Of a stretch of 14,723 nt of DNA, positions 9,318-14,723 are shown piece after piece. The stretch lies in contig DOCI01000071.1 in NCBI GenBank assembly GCA_003503535.1, positions 850-15,572 on the forward strand. Direction: 5' to 3'. The translations under genes and the position numbers were made by a program. Numbering within the stretch: position 1 is the stretch's first letter; each line of letters begins with the position of its first letter. Source of the stretch: Planctomycetaceae bacterium (lineage in GTDB: Bacteria > Planctomycetota > Planctomycetia > Planctomycetales > Planctomycetaceae). The notes beneath the pieces are model-generated. The model was not told the origin of the DNA. It did not search any database and saw nothing but the letters and a program-made list of their open reading frames with translations.

Positions 9318-9351
9318 GCCCCGAAGGATCCTTTCGGGGCGGCGCAGCCGC
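9318..9351. repeat. Double hairpin after the giant dehydrogenase gene
   Basis: GCCCCGAA (9318-9325) pairs with TTCGGGGC (9333-9340) in a stem around GGATCCT, and a second small hairpin follows at once (GCGGC 9339-9343, GCCGC 9347-9351, sharing two bases with the first). No T-run follows, so rho-independent termination is doubtful. It may instead protect the mRNA end or be an interspersed repeat. Confidence 0.5.
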
Positions 9352-9409
9352 AAGATGACTGTGGGGAAATTCAATCTTCAAACTGAAAACATCCTGTAGA
9401 CTTCGTCCA

Positions 9410-9432
9410 CCCAGATAGCGGAGCCATCTGGG
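9410..9432. repeat. Inverted repeat CCCAGAT/ATCTGGG upstream of macro-domain gene
   Basis: CCCAGAT (9410-9416) and ATCTGGG (9426-9432) form a perfect 7-bp stem with the 9-base loop AGCGGAGCC. It ends 37 bases before the macro-domain start codon. It could be an operator, an RNA leader hairpin, or a member of the same repeat class as 4143-4171. Confidence 0.45.
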
Positions 9433-9469
9433 CGATCCCTTACATAATTAATTTCCCCTCAAATCGCTG

Positions 9470-10018
9470 ATGAGTACAATCATGAAACGTCGGCTCGGAA
9501 ATTGTATTCTCGAATTGGCCATAGAAGATATCACAGCCGAGCAGACCGATGCGATTGTCAATGCCGCGAATTCTGAACTGGCAGGCGGCGGAGGAGTCGA
9601 TGGTGCAATTCATGCCGCTGCTGGCCCGACAATTATGCAACAGACACGTAAGCAATATCCAGATGGTTGCCCGACAGGGTCCGCTGTAGCCACCAATGGT
9701 GGGCAATTGAATGTGAAATACATCTTCCATACCGTCGGCCCGATCTGGCGTGGCGGCCGCCTCGGTGAAGAAGCCGACCTGCGTTCGGCTTATCGATCCT
9801 GCCTGCAACTCGCAATCGATTTCCAGTGCGAGAGTCTCTCATTTCCGGCCATTTCGACGGGCGTGTACGGCTACCCTCTGGATTTGGCCACAGAAGCAGC
9901 TTTGAGCGAAATTCAATCCTTCGTGAAAAATAACGAGGCTCCCCAACGAATTCGGTGCGTCCTGTTCAATGAAGGAATTTATGGAGCTTATGCCCGAGTG
10001 CTTGAATCGTGGGATTGA
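9470..10018 (+). CDS. Macro-domain protein, O-acetyl-ADP-ribose deacetylase-like
   Basis: This is a 182-residue, single-domain cytosolic protein. It shows the MacroD/YmdB layout: DITAEQTDAIVNAANS (20-35), where the start of the motif is ED rather than the usual GD, then the glycine-rich catalytic loop GGGGVDGAIHAAAG (39-52), the FHTVGPIW strand (86-93), and the phosphate-binding SFPAISTGVYGYP (124-136). Family members hydrolyse O-acetyl-ADP-ribose or remove mono-ADP-ribose from proteins. N31 and the D44-containing GVDGAI loop match the residues used in catalysis. Two in-frame ATGs (9470 and 9482) are both possible starts, and neither has a strong ribosome binding site. No partner such as a sirtuin or ADP-ribosyltransferase is adjacent, so the physiological substrate is open. 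Confidence 0.92.
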   Translation: MSTIMKRRLGNCILELAIEDITAEQTDAIVNAANSELAGGGGVDGAIHAAAGPTIMQQTRKQYPDGCPTGSAVATNGGQLNVKYIFHTVGPIWRGGRLGEEADLRSAYRSCLQLAIDFQCESLSFPAISTGVYGYPLDLATEAALSEIQSFVKNNEAPQRIRCVLFNEGIYGAYARVLESWD

Positions 10019-10042
10019 ACATTATGGGTTTATGGAATTCTT

Positions 10043-10111
10043 CCCTTCTCCTTGGGGAGCGGTTCTCTTTCCTTCTCCTGGGGGAGAAGGGGCCGAAGGC
10101 CGGATGAGGGG
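10043..10111 (+). repeat. REP-like repeats, copies 2a (partial) and 2b
   Basis: A partial unit (CCCTTCTCCTTGGGGAG, 10043-10059) is followed by a full one: CCTTCTCC (10071-10078) pairs with GGAGAAGG (10083-10090), then a GGCCGAAGGCC hairpin and a GATGAGGGG tail (10103-10111). The arms differ slightly from copy 1 but have the same order of arm, loop, arm and TGAGGG tail. Confidence 0.65.
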
Positions 10112-10148
10112 ATGCCTTCGACGTTCCTGCAAAAAACCACATCGACTG

Positions 10149-10177
10149 CCCCTCACCCTCTCCCTGAGGGAGAGGGG
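10149..10177 (-). repeat. REP-like repeat, copy 3, inverted relative to copy 2
   Basis: CCCTCTCCC (10156-10164) and GGGAGAGGG (10168-10176) form a perfect 9-bp stem with a TGA loop, preceded by the CCCCTCA tail at 10149-10155. On the minus strand it reads as copy 1 does on the plus strand, without the short insert. With copy 2b it forms a tail-to-tail pair about 40 bases apart, like a BIME mosaic. Confidence 0.75.
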
Positions 10178-10332
10178 ACTAAATAGGATTCACGAGTTTT
10201 TATAATTTTCCAGCCTGATAGGGAATCCATGAGTGACTTCGAGGCTCACTGGGTGGTTCCCCTTCACTGAAAATGGTATGACATAAATCGTAGTTGATGT
10301 CCCACAAGATTTTCAGCAGGGTGCTTATTGCG

Positions 10333-11412
10333 ATGAATGATGATTTTGAAAAAGTCCATGAATTCAAATTCCACTGGCTTAATCAAAATGGTCAGCCGAC
10401 ATCGATGTTTCGCAAGAAAGGAAATATCGAGGGGGAGACGATCACTCTGGAAAAGTCGGAAATTCCGATTGCGGCTATTTTCCAGACATTGATCCGCGAT
10501 AAATCGATGGTGATCACAATCGCCACCGTCGACCCGGCCAATCCTTACTCATCGCTGCTCCTGCAACTCCCTTCTGTCAAAGCCGCCAATGAATTGAAAA
10601 CCTCGATCGATATTATTCGCTCAGCAATCTGGGCGAAGCAGCATCGGGAAGATCTTCAGAAGAAAGGGATGGGACACACCTTTCGAGCGGGGCAATGTCC
10701 CCATTGCGATGCCGTCCTCATTCTGAGCGATATGCCAGAAACGCCTCAATTGTATTGCCATTTTTGCGATTCACTTTCGACGGTCGATCCAACGCTTGAA
10801 CCGATTCGCCAGGAAAAAGATTTACGCATCTGCGAAGAATGCGGCATGTACAGCAAGCCTCAGAAATTCACCATCTTCTATTTTTATTTTCTGCTGGTCG
10901 TTTATGGCTTCTGGCAGAAATCAACCTGGCGATGTCCGCCCTGTATGCGAGGTGAAGCCTGGAAAATGGTGTTCGGAAATCTGCTGTTTGTCCTCGGATT
11001 TCCCTGGGCGGTCTATCAATTGTTTCGCTCTTACGGGGGAGCCTCAGTTGGAGGTGTCTATCGAGGGTTAGATACGGGAAATCTCCGTGCCCGCAAAGGG
11101 AATTTGACCGGAGCTCTCGAGAATTACCGAGAGATTTTATCCAAGGTCCCGGTCTCCGCAGGCGTTAAATATAATCTCGGAATCGCACTGCTGGGGCAAA
11201 ACAATCCCAGGCAAGCGGCGGAATCGTTTGAACTGGCTCTAGCAGACTGCAGCAATTACGCTCCTGCCTACGGCCAACTTACTGCTCTATATGATCAACT
11301 TGGAGAAACCGAAAAACGGAAAGCACTGCAAGCGATGTGGGAGTCAGAAGAAGTGGAAAACACGCCTGAAGCAGAAGCCGTTTCCTCGGGCATTGTTGAA
11401 AATATAGAATGA
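10333..11412 (+). CDS. Uncharacterised membrane protein with paired zinc-ribbon motifs and TPR repeats
   Basis: I do not recognise a named family. From the ATG at 10333 the product has 359 residues. An N-terminal globular part (about 1-105; KVHEFKFHWLN, strands and a helix) precedes two CxxC pairs at C122/C125 and C142/C145, and then C167/C170 and C201/C204, which look like two zinc ribbons. Two hydrophobic segments (about 179-195, Phe/Tyr-rich, and about 213-233) are probably membrane helices, the first lying between the CxxC pairs of the second ribbon. TPR-like helices follow (about 240-337: GNLRARKGNLTGALENYREIL, then YNLGIALL and AAESFELAL), with an acidic tail. The start is uncertain: TTG 10294 and ATG 10297 are also in frame, but only 10333 has a plausible AGGG (10318-10321) at about 11 bases. 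It ends just before a terminator and faces glsB. Confidence 0.8.
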   Translation: MNDDFEKVHEFKFHWLNQNGQPTSMFRKKGNIEGETITLEKSEIPIAAIFQTLIRDKSMVITIATVDPANPYSSLLLQLPSVKAANELKTSIDIIRSAIWAKQHREDLQKKGMGHTFRAGQCPHCDAVLILSDMPETPQLYCHFCDSLSTVDPTLEPIRQEKDLRICEECGMYSKPQKFTIFYFYFLLVVYGFWQKSTWRCPPCMRGEAWKMVFGNLLFVLGFPWAVYQLFRSYGGASVGGVYRGLDTGNLRARKGNLTGALENYREILSKVPVSAGVKYNLGIALLGQNNPRQAAESFELALADCSNYAPAYGQLTALYDQLGETEKRKALQAMWESEEVENTPEAEAVSSGIVENIE

Positions 11413-11483
11413 GCTTAGACCATTTTCAAATGGTTTCAGCAGTCGCTTGGACACGAATAGCCCGAAAAAAAGCTATGCCTGCT

Positions 11484-11509
11484 CCTGCCGAACGCGGCAG
11501 GTGATTTTT
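11484..11509 (+). terminator. Likely intrinsic terminator after the zinc-ribbon/TPR gene
   Basis: CCTGCC (11484-11489) pairs with GGCAGG (11496-11501) around a GAACGC loop. Three bases later there is a run of five T (11505-11509). It lies about 70 bases past the stop codon and between two converging genes, where a terminator is expected. The T-run is short, so strength is uncertain. Confidence 0.55.
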
Positions 11510-11526
11510 GAATATGCTCTGGTTTC

Positions 11527-11775
11527 TTATCGACTGCGCCCAAGTTTTCTCAGAATCAGTATGAACAGGATCGCCCCAACGGTAGCCGTCACCAGTCGTC
11601 CCAGCAGATTGTAGGAGGCCAAACCGAGCAATCCGAAAACCAGGCCTCCCAGAACCGCACCGACAACACCAATGACTAGATTCATCAGTAAACCGGAACT
11701 GCTTCCTTTCATGATTTTGCTGGCTAACCAACCCGCTGCGAGTCCAATGAGAATCGTGTAGAGTAAACCTGACAT
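11527..11775 (-). CDS. GlsB/YeaQ/YmgE-family small membrane protein
   Basis: This is an 82-residue, very hydrophobic protein with three predicted membrane helices (about 4-20, 29-53 and 58-76). It has glycine-rich turns typical of the transglycosylase-associated family: GWLASKIMKG (15-24), LVIGVVGAVLGG (33-44), and a final ILFILILRKLGRSR. Length and layout fit the family well. Members are linked to the envelope stress response, but their biochemical role is unknown. An AAAGG at 11783-11787 lies 7 bases before the ATG. The gene starts 50 bases after the BON-domain gene on the same strand and could be the last gene of that operon. Confidence 0.88.
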   Translation of the reverse strand: MSGLLYTILIGLAAGWLASKIMKGSSSGLLMNLVIGVVGAVLGGLVFGLLGLASYNLLGRLVTATVGAILFILILRKLGRSR

Positions 11776-11825
11776 TGCTCGGCCTTTAATCGATGAGGAC
11801 TGATGGTTTCAATTTTGAATTGATT

Positions 11826-12470
11826 TTACTGAGGCAGAACAACAATCTGATTGGCGATCTTTTTCACCCCTGGCTCCAGTCTCGCAAAGGCTTCTGCCAG
11901 TTTTTTATCACGAGGTGAATTCACAACTCCATTCAAAATCAGCGATCCTGTCTCATCGAAATTGACAGAGACACCTGAAAACTGGGGCTTATTGAGCATT
12001 CGGAATGACAACTGGCGATCAACGGGAATCATCCGCGAGCGTGTGAATTGAGTTTGCGGAATATCAAAAGCAATTATCAACACAGGGCGGATTTTACTCT
12101 GTTTCGTTGGCTGTCCGCCATTGACATTGCTGCCGTTGCGTTGCTGGAAATTCGGTCCCTGTTGGTTCAGTCTTTGTGTCCCGGCCTGTTCATCGCCCAC
12201 AAAACGCCCCACATTGTCGCTTTGACCGACAAGGCCCTCATTGAATTCTCGTTCGATATTGGCAGAAGAACCGGCATCTGTATTAATCTCTTGCGTTGCA
12301 GCTCCTCCTCCACCTGTTGGCCCCGCAGCCGTTCCGCCACCGGCAACACCTCGCCCCGCCGCTCCTCCAGTTTGACCTTGATTCTGAGATTGATTTTGGG
12401 TCTGTGCATACGAGGCTGACTGATTAACAATCAGTAAGCCAGCCATCAGCGTGAACAAGAATCTAAGCAT
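11826..12470 (-). CDS. Secreted BON-domain protein with Gly/Gln/Asn-rich linker
   Basis: This is a 214-residue protein with a signal peptide (about 1-22, FLFTLMAGLLIV core, likely cut after SASYA). A low-complexity Gln/Asn then Gly/Ala-rich segment spans about 23-60, followed by a polar linker to about 125. A conserved part from about 127 (RPVLIIAFDIPQ) ends in a BON-like region (about 156-212: LSFRML, SLILNGVVNSPRDKKLAEAFARLEPGVKKIANQIVV). BON domains bind membrane or phospholipid surfaces, usually in the periplasm. AGGGA at 12479-12483 precedes the ATG by 8 bases, supporting the start. The gene follows the lipoprotein gene by 72 bases on the same strand, which suggests a shared envelope function. 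No enzymatic motif is visible. Confidence 0.8.
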   Translation of the reverse strand: MLRFLFTLMAGLLIVNQSASYAQTQNQSQNQGQTGGAAGRGVAGGGTAAGPTGGGGAATQEINTDAGSSANIEREFNEGLVGQSDNVGRFVGDEQAGTQRLNQQGPNFQQRNGSNVNGGQPTKQSKIRPVLIIAFDIPQTQFTRSRMIPVDRQLSFRMLNKPQFSGVSVNFDETGSLILNGVVNSPRDKKLAEAFARLEPGVKKIANQIVVLPQ

Positions 12471-12542
12471 GATCAGTATCCCTGGTAATCAGTGAAATTC
12501 GACTGACTTTTCATTGGTGTGTTACGAAACACTTCCAGAATA

Positions 12543-13544
12543 TTATTGCAGCAGAATTGTTTCGACTTTCAATGTGGAAGTCTGTTTTTCTGGTTTTTTC
12601 CAGGAATTATCGAACGGATGTTGCCCCTGAAAGAGAGTTTTTGCCTCAGAGGTGGTTTCCTGAATCACTTGTGTGGAAAGCTGTTGCCTGGCAAATGGAT
12701 GTCTTGATGGTTCTTCTGGCATTGTTTTCGCAACTTCATGATGCTTAACAACAGGCTTGCGTGCTGGAGTCGCGACATTCCAACTCGTCAACTCAAACTC
12801 TGACCCTTCCGTGGAATTGTTTGTATTAAACTGAGAGTACAACGCATCATCAATAACGGTGTTTGGCTTTTGAACAGGACTGGCTTGGTCAGTATCGAGA
12901 GTCTTTTGAGCCAACTGCCCTTTGCCTTTTGATGAAGTCGGTATTGTCGTCACCTGCATCGTGGAATCGGCTTTGACTGTCTCGGGGACAATCGTTTCAT
13001 TCGTCACCACAGTTTTGGGGAGTGGAGGCATTGTTCGACCGTTGAGCAGGATATCTGCCGGATCAGAAAGTGTAACTTCAGAATTGTTAGACGAGTGTTT
13101 CACACGCAAACTGCAGACTGCTCGATGATCTCCCGTTTTCGGATACGGAATAAAAACCTGATAGGCATAACCGATGTTCGTCTTCGTGCAATACGCATTC
13201 CAGGAACCTTCATCAAACTCATAGATATGTATCGGTTTGCGTTGTTCCTCGGCGGTTCCCTGATCGTCAAACACATAGACTTTCACACTGCCGGTCACTT
13301 TAACAGGAGCCTCGTTGCCATGTGTAAAAAAGAAAATCTGACCTGCAAAGCCGCGTGAGGGCATCCCCTGAGGATCACGACCTTCTCCAGGCTGCCACAA
13401 TCCCATAATGCTGGAAACGGTATCGACTGGTTTATCAGCGGCCCAGAATGTCAAAGCCGACATGTTGACCGCCGCACATCCGCTGAGCATCATGATCAGA
13501 AATGCGGGAGCGATTTTGTAAGTCGGTATTATCTTGTAAGACAT
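12543..13544 (-). CDS. Predicted lipoprotein next to the secretin, function unknown
   Basis: I do not recognise a named family. From the ATG at 13544 the 333-residue product begins with a lipoprotein signal peptide whose lipobox is L20-S21-G22-C23. The following residue is Ala, not Asp, so outer-membrane sorting would be expected by the E. coli rule. Residues about 30-165 look like a folded domain (FWAADKPVDTVSSIMGLWQP, VKVTGSVKVYVFDD, AYQVFIPYPKTGDHRAVCSLRV). The remainder is Ser/Thr/Pro/Gln-rich and probably extended. The longer frame from 13595 starts inside a repeat and would displace the lipobox, so I rejected it. A Shine-Dalgarno (13550-13554) fits the shorter start. The gene lies 105 bases downstream of the secretin, so a pilotin-like or accessory role is possible but unproven. 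Confidence 0.7.
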   Translation of the reverse strand: MSYKIIPTYKIAPAFLIMMLSGCAAVNMSALTFWAADKPVDTVSSIMGLWQPGEGRDPQGMPSRGFAGQIFFFTHGNEAPVKVTGSVKVYVFDDQGTAEEQRKPIHIYEFDEGSWNAYCTKTNIGYAYQVFIPYPKTGDHRAVCSLRVKHSSNNSEVTLSDPADILLNGRTMPPLPKTVVTNETIVPETVKADSTMQVTTIPTSSKGKGQLAQKTLDTDQASPVQKPNTVIDDALYSQFNTNNSTEGSEFELTSWNVATPARKPVVKHHEVAKTMPEEPSRHPFARQQLSTQVIQETTSEAKTLFQGQHPFDNSWKKPEKQTSTLKVETILLQ

Positions 13545-13549
13545 GGAAA

Positions 13550-13554
13550 CTCTC
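13550..13554 (-). promoter_or_regulatory. Ribosome binding site fixing the lipoprotein start
   Basis: GAGAG on the minus strand, 5 bases before the ATG at 13544. It favours this start, which gives a proper lipobox, over the ATG at 13595. Confidence 0.5.
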
Positions 13555-13589
13555 ATTCCAATTAGCATCGTTATCCAGGCTATGCCTGA

Positions 13590-13619
13590 CCTCATTATCC
13601 TCTCCCAGAGGGAGGGGGG
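13590..13619 (-). repeat. REP-like repeat, copy 4 (degenerate)
   Basis: On the plus strand CCTCTCCC (13599-13606), an AGA loop and GGGAGG (13610-13615) form a shortened stem with one bulge, preceded by CCTCATTAT in place of the CCCTCAC tail. On the minus strand it reads in the same direction as copy 1. It fills most of the gap between the secretin and the lipoprotein gene. Confidence 0.6.
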
Positions 13620-13649
13620 ACTTGTTTTTTATTAGACCGCAACCACCCG

Positions 13650-14723
13650 TTAATTCTTTAACCGCACTTGTCCTTTGGTATTCTGCGAGTCCGGCTTTTT
13701 GTAGAGTGGATATCGTTTCCAGGGAATTCCCGAAGGAGCTTTCTGGGGAACCTGCTGATGGGACATCGGTTGAAGTTGTCCCGGGGCAACCAATGTACGC
13801 GGGATGTTGTCTTGAGTTTCCAGAGCCGCTTCGCCGCGCGAGGACTCCAGATCATCCGATTCCATTTCCAATGGAAGTGGAGTCAGTTCAGGATGTTTCT
13901 TCCAATCGATATCAGACGGAGGCAATGGCGAATCAAACGCATGTGGATCGGGGATACCAAAGATCGGGCCATGAAGTTCTTCGAACTCCTCACGGAAGAA
14001 GTGAATCCGCCCCGCTTCGACTTCCTTGATCATTTCGTTGGTTTCATCGTTGTGAATGATTCGGGGTGTGAGGAAGATGAGCAACTCCGTACGAATATTG
14101 GATTCTGAATCAAAACGGAATAAACGGCCAACAAATGGTAAGTCACCTAACCAGGGGACTTTGCGAATGGTGGTATCCTCAGTTTTTGAAATCATGCCGC
14201 CCAGCACAATCGTCTGACCATCACCCACACCAACAGTGGCACGGGCGACCGAGATATTTTTGACGGGTGAGCTGATCGTATTTCCGTTCGTGGCATCCAC
14301 AAAAATGGGAACCCCCCCCGGTTGATAGGCACTGCGTTCTGCAACAACTTCCATCACAATTTGGCCATCTGGTTTCACGCGAGGTGTGACCGAGAGAATA
14401 ATTCCCGCTTCATCATAGATGATATTCGGATTGGCCAGGCCGGTCGCGGAAATGTTAACGCCATTAATAATGGGAACTTCCTGCCCAACCTGAATTTGGG
14501 CCAGCTGACTGTCGACCGTACGAATTTGAGGGCGGCTCAAAACCTGCACATTTCGCTGTTGGGCCAGCGCTCGAATCAAAACACTGACAGATTCTGAACT
14601 GGCCGATAGGACCAGTCCACCAAAACCAAGATCACCATTGACTCGACCGACACCAAAGTTGGCCAGACCTTGTCCAGCCACCAGATTCGGTTGGGAAGCC
14701 GGTCCGGTATTGTTGCCCAGGTT
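13650..14723 (-). CDS. Secretin (GspD/PilQ-type outer-membrane channel), C-terminal part, cut by window edge
   Basis: The frame is open through the right edge, so the N-terminus lies outside; 357 codons are visible. An apparent start at 14681 is an internal GTG. Visible residues about 40-225 are the secretin beta-barrel domain: SVSVLIRALAQQRNVQVLSRP, a VPIINGV gate-type stretch, GDGQTIVLGGMIS (167-179), VPWLGDLPFVGRLF (189-202) and ELLIFLTPRII (213-223), together the classical secretin signature. The protein forms a multimeric outer-membrane pore for type II secretion, type IV pili or a related machine; which one cannot be told from this part. The last 130 residues are a Pro/Glu/Gln-rich extension ending GQVRLKN, long for the family, and could be a pilotin-binding tail. 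It is followed by lipoprotein, BON-domain and GlsB-like genes. Confidence 0.93.
   Translation of the reverse strand, partial: NLGNNTGPASQPNLVAGQGLANFGVGRVNGDLGFGGLVLSASSESVSVLIRALAQQRNVQVLSRPQIRTVDSQLAQIQVGQEVPIINGVNISATGLANPNIIYDEAGIILSVTPRVKPDGQIVMEVVAERSAYQPGGVPIFVDATNGNTISSPVKNISVARATVGVGDGQTIVLGGMISKTEDTTIRKVPWLGDLPFVGRLFRFDSESNIRTELLIFLTPRIIHNDETNEMIKEVEAGRIHFFREEFEELHGPIFGIPDPHAFDSPLPPSDIDWKKHPELTPLPLEMESDDLESSRGEAALETQDNIPRTLVAPGQLQPMSHQQVPQKAPSGIPWKRYPLYKKPDSQNTKGQVRLKN

Larger units (their letters stand above)
10019..10332. other. Repeat-bearing intergenic region after the macro-domain gene
   Basis: This 314-base gap is dominated by REP-like repeats (10043-10111 and 10149-10177). 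From 10180 to 10332 I see no gene; the sequence is ordinary, and no convincing promoter stands out before the zinc-ribbon/TPR gene. Confidence 0.55.

Noticed and set aside
10043..10177. CRISPR-like array from the closely spaced repeats
   Set aside because: The units are palindromic, differ in sequence and orientation, and lack regular spacers; REP-like elements explain them better.
13545..13595. Upstream start for the lipoprotein gene at 13595
   Set aside because: It begins within a repeat and adds 17 residues ahead of a normal lipoprotein signal. The start at 13544 has its own Shine-Dalgarno and a proper lipobox.
13599..13630. Plus-strand terminator from the GC hairpin and T-run at 13599-13630
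   Set aside because: No plus-strand gene precedes it; the hairpin is a repeat copy with a bulged stem, and the T-run lies about 10 bases away.
14681..14723. Secretin starting at the GTG at 14681
   Set aside because: The frame remains open to the window edge and lacks a signal peptide and N-domains, so the GTG is an internal Val codon.

Overview
The window looks like chromosome from a planctomycete (Planctomycetota), probably of the Gimesia/Rubinisphaera type. The strongest clue is a 1277-residue exported protein that joins a ThuA domain, a discoidin (F5/8C) domain, a PVC-type dehydrogenase propeller, HEAT-like repeats and a C-terminal haem c domain of the planctomycete kind. Other clues are the Lys/Ala/Ser-rich tail on the P-protein, a secretin with a long proline-rich tail, and many GC-rich hairpin repeats between genes. 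The genus is an inference; no rRNA or other marker is present.

Layout. (1) 1-2306, minus strand: a chaperone pair, dnaK followed by an intrinsic terminator and then the start of clpB, which runs off the left edge. (2) 2307-2829: a 523-base divergent control region. It holds a candidate dnaK promoter with an overlapping imperfect inverted repeat that is not CIRCE, a near-perfect -24/-12 (sigma-54) promoter pointing at pheA, and a sigma-70-like promoter closer to pheA. (3) 2830-5197, plus strand: pheA (chorismate mutase/prephenate dehydratase) and an adenosine-kinase-like PfkB sugar kinase, separated by two repeat hairpins. (4) 5435-9268, plus strand: the giant exported cytochrome/dehydrogenase. 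(5) 9470-11412, plus strand: a macro-domain ADP-ribose hydrolase, a cluster of REP-like repeats, and an unfamiliar membrane protein with zinc-ribbon and TPR parts. (6) 11527-14723, minus strand: a partial secretin, a lipoprotein, a BON-domain secreted protein and a GlsB/YeaQ-type membrane protein, possibly one operon.

How the genes fit together. DnaK and ClpB are partners in protein disaggregation, but the terminator between them suggests clpB is at least partly transcribed on its own. The secretin, lipoprotein and BON protein are all predicted envelope components and may share a secretion or stress role. The plus-strand genes from pheA to the TPR protein are separated by gaps of roughly 160-310 bases containing hairpins, so they are probably separate transcription units rather than a pathway operon.

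Most notable: the sigma-54-type promoter before pheA, the histone-H1-like tail and altered motifs of PheA, the REP/BIME-like repeat family in three intergenic regions, and the uncharacterised zinc-ribbon/TPR membrane protein. I did not find a CRISPR array, phage, transposase, toxin-antitoxin pair, tRNA or rRNA. No clearly new multi-gene system is evident.
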